A stretch of DNA of 64,000 bases from Streptomyces sp. B21-105. Lineage in GTDB: Bacteria; Actinomycetota; Actinomycetes; Streptomycetales; Streptomycetaceae. The stretch is from NCBI RefSeq assembly GCF_036898465.1, contig NZ_JARUMJ010000001.1:1860001-1924000 (forward strand), given 5' to 3'. This document shows positions 50,481 through 63,520 of the stretch, one piece after another (within the stretch, counting starts at the first letter, position 1; every line of letters starts with the position of its first letter). The notes beneath the pieces were generated by a model that made no database searches, had not been told where the DNA came from, and saw nothing but the letters and a program-made list of their open reading frames with translations. The position numbers and the translations under genes are program-made.

Positions 50481-51221
50481 ATGGCCGCGCGACACGAGGA
50501 GATCGCCGACGAGCTGCGCCGGGCGATCGGCCGCGCGCAGTACGCGGTCGGCGCCCGACTGCCCGCCGAAACCGACCTCGCGGCCCAGTACGGCGTCTCC
50601 CGCGGCACGGTCCGCCAGGCCGTGGCCGCACTGACCGCCGAGGGGCTCATCGGCTCCCGCCAGGGGGCCCGCCGCGTGGTCCTGGCCAGCCGCCGCAGCC
50701 AGAGCTTCGCCGAGCTGCGCAGCTTCGCCCAGTGGGCGCGCGCGATGGGCCGCGAGGCGAGTGGCCGGGTGATCGACCAGGAGTACCGCCCGGCCACCGC
50801 CGAGGACGCCGTACGTCTGCACCTGCGCGACGGCACGCCCGTGCTGCACGTCCTGCGGCTGCGCGGCCTGGACGGCGAGCCGGTGCTTCTGGAGCGGACC
50901 GTGTACGCGGACTGGATCTCCCCGGCCGTCGAGTCGATCGATCCGGACTGCCCGTCCGTGACCCAGCGTCTCCTCGACGACACCGGCCTGGTCTTCGCCT
51001 ACGGCGAGCACGTCATCGACGCGGTGGCGGCGGGAGCGCGGGACGCCGGACTCCTCGGCGTCCGCCGCACGAGCCCCCTGCTGCGGGTACGCCGGGTCAC
51101 GACGACCCGCGAGGGCAAGCCGGTGGAGTGGTCGGACGACCGCTACCGCTCGGACGCGGTCAGCTTCAGCGTGCGCAACTCGACAGGCAGCAACCCGCTG
51201 GCCCGCAAGCCCGCCGAGTAG
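50481..51221 (+). CDS. GntR/HutC family regulator with UTRA domain
   Basis: 246 residues from an ATG with GAGGGGAAGC upstream. The winged helix (about 3-68) has LPAETDLAAQYGVSRGTVRQAVAAL in parts; the UTRA domain follows (about 85-235; VLHVLRLRGLDGEPVLLERT in parts, GARDAGLLGV, TTTREGKPVEWSDDRYRSD in parts). This is the PhnF/HutC subgroup, whose members sense small molecules such as phosphonates, sugar phosphates or N-acetylglucosamine phosphate. It is divergent from the ABC/HAD-EEP operon and probably represses it. Confidence 0.93.
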   Translation: MAARHEEIADELRRAIGRAQYAVGARLPAETDLAAQYGVSRGTVRQAVAALTAEGLIGSRQGARRVVLASRRSQSFAELRSFAQWARAMGREASGRVIDQEYRPATAEDAVRLHLRDGTPVLHVLRLRGLDGEPVLLERTVYADWISPAVESIDPDCPSVTQRLLDDTGLVFAYGEHVIDAVAAGARDAGLLGVRRTSPLLRVRRVTTTREGKPVEWSDDRYRSDAVSFSVRNSTGSNPLARKPAE

Positions 51222-51461
51222 CCCCGGACCGGCTCACGCCGACAGGTCGCCAGGCTGACAGGGACCAGGGGGCGCAGGCTGACGGGGACCACGCGCAGCC
51301 CGACGGGGACCGTCCCGGACCGGCGGCGACCACGCGCAGACCGACCCGGACCAGCACAGGCCGACCGCGACCACGCGCAAGCCGGCGCAGGTCGGCGCAG
51401 GTCACACGGCGACCGGGCTCAGGCCGGAGCAGGCCGACGAGGACCGGGCTCGGGCGCCGGC
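51222..51461. repeat. Degenerate repeat region between GntR and Lrp genes
   Basis: Imperfect repeats of GACCACGCGCAG and CAGGCTGACGGGGACC recur across the 240-base convergent spacer (for example at 51282-51299 and around 51328-51342 and 51369-51379). No gene or clear terminator stem was found. Confidence 0.5.
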
Positions 51462-51914
51462 TCAGGTCGGTGAGCCCGCGGAGAAGCGGCGCAGCAGCGG
51501 GGAGAGCACCAGCACGGACTTCGTCCGCTCCACGAACGGCTCGCCCGCGATGCGTTCCAGCACGCGCTCGAAGTGGCGCATGTCGGCGGCGAAGACCTGA
51601 GCCACCGCGTCCGCCTCACCGGTGACGGTGGAGGCGGCGACGACCTCCTGGTAGCGCTCGAGCCCGCGCTGGATGGTCTCCGGGGAGGTGTTGCGCCGGC
51701 AGTAGATCTCGACGAAGCCCTCGGTCTCCCAGCCGAGGGCCGCGGGGTCGACCCGCACGGTGAAGCCGGTGATGGCGCCGGTGGCCCGCAGCCGGTCCAC
51801 GCGCCGCTTCACGGCGGGCGCGGACAGGCCGACCAGCTGCCCGATGTCCGCGAAGGAGCGGCGGGCGTCCTCGGCGAGGGCGTGCACGATGCGTTCGTCG
51901 AGATCGTTCAGCAC
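51462..51914 (-). CDS. Lrp/AsnC family transcriptional regulator
   Basis: 150 residues from GTG 51914 (LNDLDERIVHALAEDAR follows). The helix-turn-helix FADIGQLVGLSAPAVKRRVDRL (in parts, about 20-41) and a RAM-type domain (VEIYCRRNTSPETI, VAASTVTGEADAVAQVFA in parts) are clear. The frame is open further upstream, but that part resembles non-coding sequence. It is downstream of guaB1 in the same direction. Effector and targets unknown. Confidence 0.88.
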   Translation of the reverse strand: MLNDLDERIVHALAEDARRSFADIGQLVGLSAPAVKRRVDRLRATGAITGFTVRVDPAALGWETEGFVEIYCRRNTSPETIQRGLERYQEVVAASTVTGEADAVAQVFAADMRHFERVLERIAGEPFVERTKSVLVLSPLLRRFSAGSPT

Positions 51915-52104
51915 AGTGGGTCGTTCACTTCTCGGATGGCGCGGGGTCGCGGGTCGGGAGCGGCGGTGGCCGCACAGGAAGTAGAACACGAGCCCGGCCG
52001 CCGTCCGGACACCCAAGACCTTCCGGCCCAGGGCCGGAAGGTCCGGGGAAGGCCGGGGAGGCGGGGACACCGAAGGCCCGCGGCTTCTCGGGACGGGGCC
52101 GGCG

Positions 52105-53586
<1,482 letters not shown>

Positions 53587-53675
53587 TCAGCCAGGGGGAG
53601 AAGCACGTACTTCATTCTCCCACGAAGGCGGCGATGTGATGCCCGGACGGAACGTCCAAGCAGCTCACGGGGGTG

Positions 53676-53981
53676 TTAGGAGGATCCTCCGAGGGCGAGC
53701 ACGACTGACAGCGCGGGAGCCCGGTCCGCCGCCGCGGCGAGCACCTCCTGCGCGATCTCCCACTCCTCGGGCCGCTCCTTGGCGTACGACCGCCAGTTCC
53801 GCACGATCACCAGCACCGGCCCTTCCTCGGGTCCGTCCGGCAGGCCGGTGAGACTGTCGGCGAGGGCGTCCCAGTTGCGCGCGAACCGGTCCGGCAGCTC
53901 CAGGTGCCGGGCGCAGCGGTCCATCAGGTCCGCTTTGTCGGTGACGCCGTCGAGGTCCAGCGTGAGCACGTGCTCCGTCAT
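53676..53981 (-). CDS. Barstar-family protein
   Basis: 101 residues. VLTLDLDGVTDKADLMDRCARHLELP in parts, then FARNWDALADSLTGL, the aromatic-Asn-Trp-Asp-Ala-Leu motif that defines barstar, and VLVIVRNWRSYAKERP. Barstar inhibits the RNase barnase. No barnase-like gene occurs in the window, so this may be an orphan immunity protein or act on a distant RNase. It is 146 bases downstream of the SorC gene and 122 upstream of guaB1, all leftward. Confidence 0.9.
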   Translation of the reverse strand: MTEHVLTLDLDGVTDKADLMDRCARHLELPDRFARNWDALADSLTGLPDGPEEGPVLVIVRNWRSYAKERPEEWEIAQEVLAAAADRAPALSVVLALGGSS

Positions 53982-54007
53982 GCAGGCACCGTCCTGAGCC
54001 AGTCGTG

Positions 54008-54086
54008 GGGGGGTGGGGGAACGACGAGAAGGGGGCGGGGAACGAGAAGGGCGGGGGGGACGGCGGAGGGGGCGCGGGGGAACGGC
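54008..54086 (+). other. G-tract region with quadruplex potential
   Basis: Runs of three to seven G separated by short A/C/G spacers (GGGGGGGTGGGGG, AGGGGGCGGGG, AGGGCGGGGGGG, GGAGGGGGCGCGGGGG) span about 80 bases between the SorC and barstar-like genes. The plus strand could form several G-quadruplexes. Confidence 0.6.
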
Positions 54087-54118
54087 AGAGGGGGCCGGCC
54101 CCGCGACCGGCCCCCTCT
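54087..54118 (-). terminator. Terminator of the SorC gene
   Basis: A perfect 12-base stem (54087-54098 with 54107-54118) with an eight-base loop, starting nine bases beyond the leftward stop at 54128. The C-rich tract that follows on the transcript has no U-run. Confidence 0.85.
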
Positions 54119-54127
54119 GATCGTTCG

Positions 54128-55171
54128 TCAACTCCCGTCCGGATCCGTCCGGTTGAGGGCCGGCTTGGGTGTCGGCCCCGCCGTCATCAGATAGTCGGCC
54201 GCGGAGGTGTCCGTCACCAGGCTGGTCACGAGCCCGGACCGCAGCACCGCGTCGATCGCGGCGGCCTTGCGCTGGCCGCCCGCGATCGCGACGACCTCGG
54301 GAATCCTGCGCAGCTGGTCCGTCTTGACCGTGATGCACCGCTCCCCGAGGTCGCGTCCGACCCTGCGGCCGTCGGCGTCGAAGAGGTGCGCGGACATCTC
54401 CGCGGCGACGCCGAGCGAGGCGTAGTGCGCCCGCTCCTCGTCGCTGAGCATGTCGTGCACCGTGGAAATGCCCGGCTCCCAGGAGCCGATGGAGACACAG
54501 GCGACCGTGACCTTGTCGAAGTACTCGAAGGCCCGGGCGATCCCGGTCTGGTGGCGCAGCGCGGTCGCGGTGGCCACGTCCGGCAGCAGCATCGGCGCGT
54601 AGATGGGGTGCGCGTCGCCGCCGGACACCTGGGCGGCGCGGCGGACGGCCTCGACCGAGCCGCGCTCGGCGGTGCCGGCGTCGTACACCCCCGTCAGCTG
54701 CACGACCGTGCAGGGCGGCAGCCGGTCCAGCGCCGCCGCCATGTGGATGGTGGACCGGCCCCAGGCCAGCCCCAGCACGTCCCCCTCGTCGACCAGTTCG
54801 CCGAGCAGGTCGGCGGCCACCTCTCCCAGGTTCTCCGGATCCGTGGCCTCCTCGGCCTCGGCCGGGGACTCGACCACGACGGCGTGCCTGAGGCCGTAGC
54901 GGGCGCGGAGCGCGTCGGAGCGCTCGGCGTCCAGTTCGGCCGGCACGCGGATCTCGATCCGTACGAGATCCCGTTCCAGCGCGGTCTCCAGCACTCGGGC
55001 CACCTTGAAGCGGCTGACGCCGAACTCCTCCGCGATCTGGATCTTGGACTTTCCCTCCAGGTAGAAGCGGCGGGCCATGGCCGCCGCCTGCACCAGCTCA
55101 GCGGGTCCCATCCGCATGGCTGACCGGCCCGCCGACATACCCGACACGGCGATCTCCTCACTGCTGTTCAC
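54128..55171 (-). CDS. SorC/DeoR family sugar-binding transcriptional regulator
   Basis: 347 residues. The N-terminal helix-turn-helix (MARRFYLEGKSKIQIAEEFGVSRFKVARVLE in parts, about 32-62) is followed by a SorC sugar-binding domain (GLAWGRSTIHMAAAL, VVQLTGVYDAG, VTVACVSIGSWEPGIS, VAIAGGQRKAAAIDAVLRSGLV in parts). Regulators of this family bind phosphorylated sugars. It is 90 bases downstream of rpe in the same direction, and an inverted repeat GCTCT-4-AGAGC (55218-55231) lies in that gap, a possible own operator. A link with pentose phosphates is plausible. Confidence 0.92.
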   Translation of the reverse strand: MNSSEEIAVSGMSAGRSAMRMGPAELVQAAAMARRFYLEGKSKIQIAEEFGVSRFKVARVLETALERDLVRIEIRVPAELDAERSDALRARYGLRHAVVVESPAEAEEATDPENLGEVAADLLGELVDEGDVLGLAWGRSTIHMAAALDRLPPCTVVQLTGVYDAGTAERGSVEAVRRAAQVSGGDAHPIYAPMLLPDVATATALRHQTGIARAFEYFDKVTVACVSIGSWEPGISTVHDMLSDEERAHYASLGVAAEMSAHLFDADGRRVGRDLGERCITVKTDQLRRIPEVVAIAGGQRKAAAIDAVLRSGLVTSLVTDTSAADYLMTAGPTPKPALNRTDPDGS

Positions 55172-55217
55172 ACTCTGGATACGCCGTTCATCCTCGCAGA
55201 TCCGGCGCAGTTGATCA

Positions 55218-55231
55218 GCTCTGATGAGAGC
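55218..55231. promoter_or_regulatory. Inverted repeat upstream of the SorC gene
   Basis: GCTCT, GATG, AGAGC is a perfect inverted repeat 47-60 bases upstream of the SorC start and just after the rpe stop. It may be a regulator site or a weak hairpin. Confidence 0.4.
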
Positions 55232-55261
55232 CGTTCACATTCCTGTCGGTAACTGGTGGGT

Positions 55262-55948
55262 TCAGTGGCGGCACGCCCAGGAGGCTCCCTCGGTCGCCTT
55301 CTCCGCCTGAGCCCGCAGGCCACGGACCGCCTCGGCCGGGTCGTCGGCCGCGTAGACGGCGGATCCGGCCACGAAGACGTCGGCGCCCGCCTCGGCACAC
55401 CGCTCGATCGTGGCGGCCGACACCCCGCCGTCGATCTGCAGCCAGAGGTCGAGTCCGTGCTTGCTGATCAACTCGCGGGTGCGGCGGATCTTCGGCAGCA
55501 TGATGTCGAGAAACGCCTGACCCCCGAAGCCCGGTTCGACGGTCATGATCAGCAGCATGTCGAGTTCGGGCAGCAGGTCCTCGTACGGCTCGATCGGCGT
55601 CGCGGGCCTGAGCGCCATGGAAGCGCGGGCGCCCTTGGCGCGGATCTCGCGTGCGAGCCGCACCGGGGCGGCGGCCGCCTCGACGTGGAAGGTGACGGAC
55701 GAGGCACCCGCCTCGACGTAACTCGGGGCCCACCGATCGGGGGCCTCGATCATCAGATGGCAGTCCAGCGGGGTGTCCGTCGCACGGGCCAGTGACTCTA
55801 CGACCGGCACACCGAGCGTGAGGTTCGGTACGAAATGGTTGTCCATCACGTCGACATGGAGCCAGTCGGCTCCTTCGACCGCCTTCGCCTCGTCCGCGAG
55901 GCGGGCGAAGTCGGCGGACAGGATGCTGGGGTTGATCTGCACGGCCAT
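55262..55948 (-). CDS. rpe: Ribulose-phosphate 3-epimerase
   Basis: 228 residues from ATG 55948. The TIM-barrel enzyme motifs are [52 protein letters not shown] and LQIDGGV, including the metal-binding His and Asp residues. It interconverts ribulose 5-phosphate and xylulose 5-phosphate in the pentose phosphate pathway. The sorC-type gene follows in the same direction; the MmpL gene is divergent. Confidence 0.97.
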   Translation of the reverse strand: MAVQINPSILSADFARLADEAKAVEGADWLHVDVMDNHFVPNLTLGVPVVESLARATDTPLDCHLMIEAPDRWAPSYVEAGASSVTFHVEAAAAPVRLAREIRAKGARASMALRPATPIEPYEDLLPELDMLLIMTVEPGFGGQAFLDIMLPKIRRTRELISKHGLDLWLQIDGGVSAATIERCAEAGADVFVAGSAVYAADDPAEAVRGLRAQAEKATEGASWACRH

Positions 55949-56118
55949 GACCCAAGCCTGCCATGCCCCCCAGGGGTTGCGGGCACCGGTTCCGCGGCGG
56001 GAACGTGGTGCGTCGTCCACGGGCCGGCCATGACCGGTCGCGCGGGCCCCCACTCCTGTCGCAGAACGCGGTCCCGCACGGCGGCGAGAGCGGCGACAGA
56101 CCGGCTCGGGGAGTAGCC

Positions 56119-58314
56119 ATGGCCGAGAACCGCGGTATCGCCCACCTGGTCTGCGGGCGGCGCGCGAAGTGGCTGGTGCTGGCGCTGTGGGTGGTGGTGC
56201 TGTTTCTGACGGCGCCCTTCGCGCAGAAGCTCACCGACGCGCAGGACAACGACGCGGCGTCCTGGCTGCCGGGCTCGGCCGAGTCCACGCAGGTCCTGGA
56301 GATCTCGAAGGACTTCCGGCCCGAACAGATCCCCGCCGTCGTCGTCTACGCCCGTGACGGGGGCCTGACGGCGCAGGACCGTGCCGCAATCGACCGGGAC
56401 GCCGCCGAGCTCAGGCAGCTCGCCGACCACGGCATCCGCGGCGCCGAGACCCGCGGCCCGGTCTACGACCGTGCGGCCGGTCCACGCGCCGCGCAGATCT
56501 TCGTGCCCATCACCATGGACGAGCAGGGATGGCAGCGCATCGCCCCGGCCGTGGACTCCGTCCGGGACGTCGTCGGCGACGGCGGCGCCGGACTGGCCGT
56601 GCACATCACCGGGCCCGGCGGCGCGTCGGCGGACTTCTCGGAGGCCTTCGAGGGCATCGACTCCACGTTGCTGATGTCGGCGATGGCGGTCGTCGTGGTC
56701 ATGCTCCTGATCACGTATCGCAGCCCCAGCCTGCTGCTCGTCCCGGTGATCGGCGTGGTCGCCGCCCTGTTCACCGCGCAGGCGCTCATCTACTTCCTCG
56801 CCCAGCACGCGGGCCTCACGGTGAACGGGCAGAGCGCGGGCATCCTGACCGTGCTCGTGTTCGGCGCGGGCACCGACTACGCCCTGCTGCTGGTGGCCCG
56901 CTACCGGGAGGAGCTGCGCCGTCACGAGGACCGGCACGAGGCGATGGCCCTGGCCCTGCACCGCGCCGGTCCCGCGGTCCTGGCGTCGGGCGCCACGGTC
57001 GTCCTGAGCATGCTGGTGCTGCTGGCCGCCGAGATGAACTCCACCCGCGGCCTCGGCCCGGTCGCGGCCATCGGGGTGGCGGTGGCCCTGATCGCGATGG
57101 TGACCCTCTTCCCCGCCCTGCTGGTCATCTGCGGTCGCTGGATCTTCTGGCCGGTGATCCCGCACTTCGGGTCGGACGAACCGACCGAGCGCGGCGTCTG
57201 GGCCCGCACGGGCCGCAGTTTCGCCCGCCGTCCGCGCATGATCTGGGCCGTGACGGTTTTGGTGCTGGCGGTCTGCTCGCTCGGCCTGATCCAGCTGCGC
57301 GCCGAGGGCATCAGCAACGCCGACGCCTTCACCGGCACCCCGGACTCGATCACCGGCCAGAAGGTGTCGGGCCGGTACTTCCCCGCCGGCAGCGGGGATC
57401 CGCTGGTGATCGTCTCCGACCAGGACCGGGCCGGACAGGTGCGCCGGGCGGTCGCCGCGACCGAAGGCGTCGTGCCGGCCTCCCTCGGCGTGCCGCCGGG
57501 CGCGAAACCCGTCCACGACGGCCAGGTGCTCATCGAGGCGACCATGACCGCGCGGGCGGACAGCGAGGCCGCGAAGCAGACCGTGGAACGGGTCCGGGAC
57601 GCGGTGCACGAGGTGCCCGACGCCGACGCCCAGGTGGGGGGCGGCACGGCGGCCCTGCTGGACATGGACAAGGCGACCACGCACGACAACCTGCTGATCA
57701 TTCCGCTGGTCCTGGTCGTGGTCCTGCTGATCCTCTGCGGCCTGCTGCGCGCCCTGATCGCCCCGCTGGTGCTGGTGGGGACGGTGATCCTGTCCTTCGC
57801 CGCGGCCCTCGGCATCAGCGCGCTGGCGTTCCGCCATGTCTTCGACTACGCGGGCGAGTCCACCGACTTCCCGCTGTTCGTCTTCGTGTTCCTGGTGGCC
57901 CTGGGCATCGACTACAACATCTTCCTGACCACCCGCATCCGCGAGGAGGCCGCCCGGCAGGGCACCCGCGCGGGCGTGGTGACGGGCCTGGCGGCGACCG
58001 GCGCCGTGATCACCTCGGCGGGCCTGGTGCTGGCCGGCACCTTCGCCGCCCTCGGCACGCTGCCGATGGTCGCCTTCGCGGAGATCGGCTTCGCGGTGGC
58101 CCTGGGCGTGCTGCTGGACACCTTCATCGTGCGGTCCGTGCTGGTCACCTCGCTGTTCCTGGACATCGGACCGAAGGTGTGGTGGCCGCACCGGCTGTCC
58201 CGGGAGCCGGCCGAGAATCCGGAGACGGCCCGGACGTCCCGGAGGAACCCGCAGACCGAGACGGCAGGAGACGCAGAGCCCCCCGAGACCGTACGGGACG
58301 AAGAGGCCCCGTAG
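56119..58314 (+). CDS. MmpL-family RND transporter
   Basis: 731 residues from an ATG preceded by GGGGAG. It has the duplicated MmpL layout: one helix ([17 protein letters not shown]), an outside domain, then helices with [26 protein letters not shown] (in parts; the GxDY motif), a second outside domain after [15 protein letters not shown], and again [21 protein letters not shown] (in parts). The Asp-Tyr pairs are the proton-relay sites. It probably exports a lipid or hydrophobic metabolite. The C-terminal 40 residues are polar. No regulator is adjacent. Confidence 0.93.
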   Translation: MAENRGIAHLVCGRRAKWLVLALWVVVLFLTAPFAQKLTDAQDNDAASWLPGSAESTQVLEISKDFRPEQIPAVVVYARDGGLTAQDRAAIDRDAAELRQLADHGIRGAETRGPVYDRAAGPRAAQIFVPITMDEQGWQRIAPAVDSVRDVVGDGGAGLAVHITGPGGASADFSEAFEGIDSTLLMSAMAVVVVMLLITYRSPSLLLVPVIGVVAALFTAQALIYFLAQHAGLTVNGQSAGILTVLVFGAGTDYALLLVARYREELRRHEDRHEAMALALHRAGPAVLASGATVVLSMLVLLAAEMNSTRGLGPVAAIGVAVALIAMVTLFPALLVICGRWIFWPVIPHFGSDEPTERGVWARTGRSFARRPRMIWAVTVLVLAVCSLGLIQLRAEGISNADAFTGTPDSITGQKVSGRYFPAGSGDPLVIVSDQDRAGQVRRAVAATEGVVPASLGVPPGAKPVHDGQVLIEATMTARADSEAAKQTVERVRDAVHEVPDADAQVGGGTAALLDMDKATTHDNLLIIPLVLVVVLLILCGLLRALIAPLVLVGTVILSFAAALGISALAFRHVFDYAGESTDFPLFVFVFLVALGIDYNIFLTTRIREEAARQGTRAGVVTGLAATGAVITSAGLVLAGTFAALGTLPMVAFAEIGFAVALGVLLDTFIVRSVLVTSLFLDIGPKVWWPHRLSREPAENPETARTSRRNPQTETAGDAEPPETVRDEEAP

Positions 58315-58335
58315 ACGCCCGGGACGACGAGCCCT

Positions 58336-59825
<1,490 letters not shown>

Positions 59826-59844
59826 CCCCGCCGGGGCACCCGTC

Positions 59845-59895
59845 AACGCAAGAGGCCGGTCGCACACCGAGGGTGTGCGGCCGGCCTCTTGCGTT
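59845..59895. terminator. Bidirectional terminator between argG and rsmB
   Basis: A 15-base perfect stem (59845-59859 with 59881-59895) continues, through one T-G pair, into an eight-base stem (59861-59868 with 59872-59879) closed by a three-base loop. It lies centrally between the two convergent genes, and the outer ends carry AAC/GTT. Confidence 0.93.
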
Positions 59896-59917
59896 GTGCC
59901 TCTACGGACGGACCTGA

Positions 59918-61345
59918 TCAGCCGGTCTTCCTGATCAGGGCCAGGTACATGGCGTCGGTGCCGTGCAGATGCGGCCACAGCTGGACGTCCGGTCCCTCGC
60001 CCAGCGCCGGCACGCCCGGCAGCAGCGGCCGCGCGTCGATCAGCTCGGCCTGCGGGTACTGCTTGAGGACGTCGGAGACCACGGCCCGGGTCTCGGCCAG
60101 ATGCGGCGAGCAGGTGGCGTACCCGACGACGCCCCCGACCCGGACGGACTCCAGCGCGGTCCGCAGCAGCCCGCGCTGCAGCGGGGCGAACCCGTCGAGG
60201 TCCTCCGGCCGGCGCCGCCACCGCGCCTCCGGCCGCCTGCGCAGCGCGCCCAGACCCGTGCACGGCACGTCCATCAGCACCCGGTCGAAGGACCCGGGCC
60301 GCCACGGCGGACGCGTGCCGTCGGCGGCGATGACCTGACTGGGCCCGGGATTGCCGGCCAGCGCCTTGGCGACCAGCCCCGCCCGGTGCGGCTGCTTCTC
60401 GGCGGCGAGCAGGACGGCCCCCCGCTCGGCGGCGAGAGCGGCGAGCAGCGCGGCCTTGCCGCCGGGGCCGGCACAGCCGTCCAGCCACTTCGTGTCGGGA
60501 CCGTCGAGCGGCGCGGCGGCCAGGGCGAGAGCCACGAGCTGGCTGCCCTCGTCCTGCACCCCCGCCCGCCCGTCCCGTACGGCGTCGATGGCGCCGGGCT
60601 CGCCGCCCTCGGTGAGCCGCACGGCGTACGGCGACCAGCGCCCGGCGACCGCCGCGTCCTGCCGGAGCAGCTCCTCGGTCGTGGCGCGCCCGGGGCGGGC
60701 GACGAGCGTCACCTCGGGCCGCTCGTTGTCGGCCTCCAGCAGGTCCTCGATGCCGGCCCGCCCGCCGCCCAGGGAGTCCCACAGCGCGGAGACCACCCAG
60801 CGCGGGTGCGAGTGCACGACGGCGAGGTGGTCCTCGGGGTCGTCGTCGTAGGGCGGTGCGACCTTCTCGATCCACTCGTCCAGATCGTGCTGGGCGACCT
60901 TGCGCAGCACGGCATTGACGAACTTGGCGCGCCCGTCGCCGAGCACGACCCGGGCGAGGTCCACGGAGGCGGACACGGCCGCGTGGGTCGGGATGCGCGT
61001 CCCCAGCAGCTGGTGCACACCGAGGCTCAGGACGTCGAGGACCGGCGGATCGACCTCACGCAACGGCCGGTCGACGCACGCGGAGATGACGGCGTCGTAC
61101 GTGCCCTGGCGGCGCAGCGTGCCGTAGACCAGCTCGGTGGCGAGCGCCGCGTCACGCCCGTCGAACTTCTCGGGCCCCTCCTTCTCGCGTGCCTTGCGCA
61201 GCAGCGGCGGCAGCACGAGGTTGGCGTACGCGTCCCGTTCGTCCACGGCACGCAGGGCCTCGAAGGCCAGCAGACGGACGGGGTCCTTCTGGGGCCGGCG
61301 GTAGGGCTTTCCCGGCTTACGGGGACGGTGGGGCTGCTCGCTCAC
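59918..61345 (-). CDS. rsmB: 16S rRNA (cytosine-5) methyltransferase RsmB
   Basis: 475 residues from GTG 61345. The N-terminal NusB-like RNA-binding domain (DPVRLLAFEALRAVDERDAYANLVLP in parts, DGRDAALATELVYGTLRRQG) precedes the methyltransferase domain with the SAM loop DGCAGPGGKAALLAAL, DVPCTGLGALRRRPEARW (in parts) and YATCSPHLAETR, containing the two catalytic cysteines. It methylates a cytosine of 16S rRNA (C967 in E. coli). It is downstream of fmt in the same direction, separated by 122 bases, as in many bacteria. Confidence 0.95.
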   Translation of the reverse strand: MSEQPHRPRKPGKPYRRPQKDPVRLLAFEALRAVDERDAYANLVLPPLLRKAREKEGPEKFDGRDAALATELVYGTLRRQGTYDAVISACVDRPLREVDPPVLDVLSLGVHQLLGTRIPTHAAVSASVDLARVVLGDGRAKFVNAVLRKVAQHDLDEWIEKVAPPYDDDPEDHLAVVHSHPRWVVSALWDSLGGGRAGIEDLLEADNERPEVTLVARPGRATTEELLRQDAAVAGRWSPYAVRLTEGGEPGAIDAVRDGRAGVQDEGSQLVALALAAAPLDGPDTKWLDGCAGPGGKAALLAALAAERGAVLLAAEKQPHRAGLVAKALAGNPGPSQVIAADGTRPPWRPGSFDRVLMDVPCTGLGALRRRPEARWRRRPEDLDGFAPLQRGLLRTALESVRVGGVVGYATCSPHLAETRAVVSDVLKQYPQAELIDARPLLPGVPALGEGPDVQLWPHLHGTDAMYLALIRKTG

Positions 61346-61467
61346 GAGAAAGGTGCTCCGGATTGCGGGAGGGAAAGGTGCGTCGACAAGGGTGCGTCGG
61401 AGGAGCTGCGTCGAGGGCACAGCGGCCGGCGGAAAAAGGTGCGTCCAGCGTACGTCGGAGGCCGGCG

Positions 61468-62400
61468 CTACGCCCCGACGGCCTCGTCGTCCCCGATCCG
61501 GACGCCCCGCGCCCAGTCGGCGGCCCGCATCGGCTTCTTCCCCTGCGCCTGCACCCACAGCAGCTCGACGGCGTACGAACCGGTGCCGACGTGCACGCTG
61601 TTCTTGCCGACGGCGAGCGCCCCAGGAGCGAGGTCGGTCCGCTCGGGAACGGGCCGGACCTGGATGAGCTTGAGCCGCTCGCCGCGGAACGTGGTCCACG
61701 CGCCGGGGGCCGGGGTGCAGCCCCGCACCACACGGTCGACGCGCAGGGCCGGCGTGGCCCAGTCGACCTGGGCGTCCTCCACGGTGATCTTCGGCGCGAG
61801 GGTGATGCCGTCACCGGGCTGCGGCACGGCCTTCAGGGTGCCGTCCTCGATGCCGTCCATGGTCGCCGCGAGCAGTCCGCTCCCGGCGAAGGCGAGCCGG
61901 GTGAGCAGGTCGCCACTGGTGTCGGTGGGTCGGATCTCCTCCGTGATCGTCCCGTACAGCGGCCCGGAGTCGAGCCCCTCCTCGATGAGGAAGGTGGAGG
62001 CGCCGGTGATCTCGTCCCCGGCCATGACGGCGTGCTGCACCGGAGCGGCGCCACGCCAGGCGGGCAGCAGCGAGAAGTGCAGGTTGACCCATCCCCGCGC
62101 CGGGATGTCCAGCGCCACCCGGGGCAGCAACGCCCCGTAGGCCACGACCGGGCAGCAGTCGGGCGCGATCTGCCGCAACCGGTCCAGGAACTCCGGATCC
62201 CGCGGCTTGACGGGCTTCAGCACCTCGATGCCTGCCTCCTCGGCCCGCTGGGCCACGGGCGAGGCGACCAGCCTGCGTCCCCGCCCGGACGGCGCGTCGG
62301 GCCGCGTGACGACAGCGGCCACCTCGTGCCGCCCGGAGGCGATGAGAGCGTCCAGGGCGGGAACGGCGACCTCGGGGGTACCGGCGAAGACGAGCTTCAT
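61468..62400 (-). CDS. fmt: Methionyl-tRNA formyltransferase
   Basis: 310 residues from ATG 62400: [20 protein letters not shown] (formyl-transferase fold), then [18 protein letters not shown] with the catalytic region, [12 protein letters not shown] and a C-terminal OB-like domain ([13 protein letters not shown]). It formylates initiator Met-tRNA using 10-formyltetrahydrofolate. It is upstream of rsmB; priA is 1.1 kb away in the same direction with a rightward gene inserted between them. Confidence 0.96.
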   Translation of the reverse strand: MKLVFAGTPEVAVPALDALIASGRHEVAAVVTRPDAPSGRGRRLVASPVAQRAEEAGIEVLKPVKPRDPEFLDRLRQIAPDCCPVVAYGALLPRVALDIPARGWVNLHFSLLPAWRGAAPVQHAVMAGDEITGASTFLIEEGLDSGPLYGTITEEIRPTDTSGDLLTRLAFAGSGLLAATMDGIEDGTLKAVPQPGDGITLAPKITVEDAQVDWATPALRVDRVVRGCTPAPGAWTTFRGERLKLIQVRPVPERTDLAPGALAVGKNSVHVGTGSYAVELLWVQAQGKKPMRAADWARGVRIGDDEAVGA

Positions 62401-62586
62401 GAGTGGGCGGTGCCTCTCGAGAGGACGAACGACGGGCAACGCACAAGTTTATGCCGCCCACGAAACCCCAGGACCCGCCCGGCCGACCACCCCGCCCACT
62501 CCCCAGCGGGGGGGCGTACGCATATGCCCATACGCCCCCACACCGTGACCAGCGGAGCGAACCCGCGTTGGTCAAGAAAGAGTTGA

Positions 62587-63171
<585 letters not shown>

Positions 63172-63520
63172 CGCCCGCACCTCCCCCACCCCACCCACCT
63201 GCCCTCTCGGCCCCTCCGAGAGGGCAGTCGCACACCACCGCCACCGACCCCGCTTGCCGCTCCACCACCGCTTCGACGCCGCCACCACACCCACGCCGCC
63301 GCACCCCATCACTCCCCCGGCACCCTCACCGGATCGGCCCCGCACCCCGCACCAGCGCCACATCGACGCCGTCACCGGCCCCTCTCCCCGCTCTCGGGAC
63401 ACCGCGCCCCATCGCGCTGCCCCCGACGCCGCAGGCCACGCGGCCTCGGCTCGCGCCACTCCGGCGGGACGCATCGCCGTCGCGTCTCCCTCCCGTCTCT
63501 CCCCCTCCCCTCGCTCCCCC
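63172..63520. other. Intergenic region without a supported gene
   Basis: Apart from the terminator at 63199-63227 this 349-base convergent spacer is a C-rich sequence with CACC/CGCC runs. No coding frame with a ribosome binding site or RNA structure was seen. Confidence 0.35.
63199..63227. terminator. Terminator after the HTH protein gene
   Basis: CTGCCCTCTCGG (63199-63210) and CCGAGAGGGCAG (63216-63227) form a perfect 12-base stem with a five-base loop, 28 bases after the rightward stop. Confidence 0.85.
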
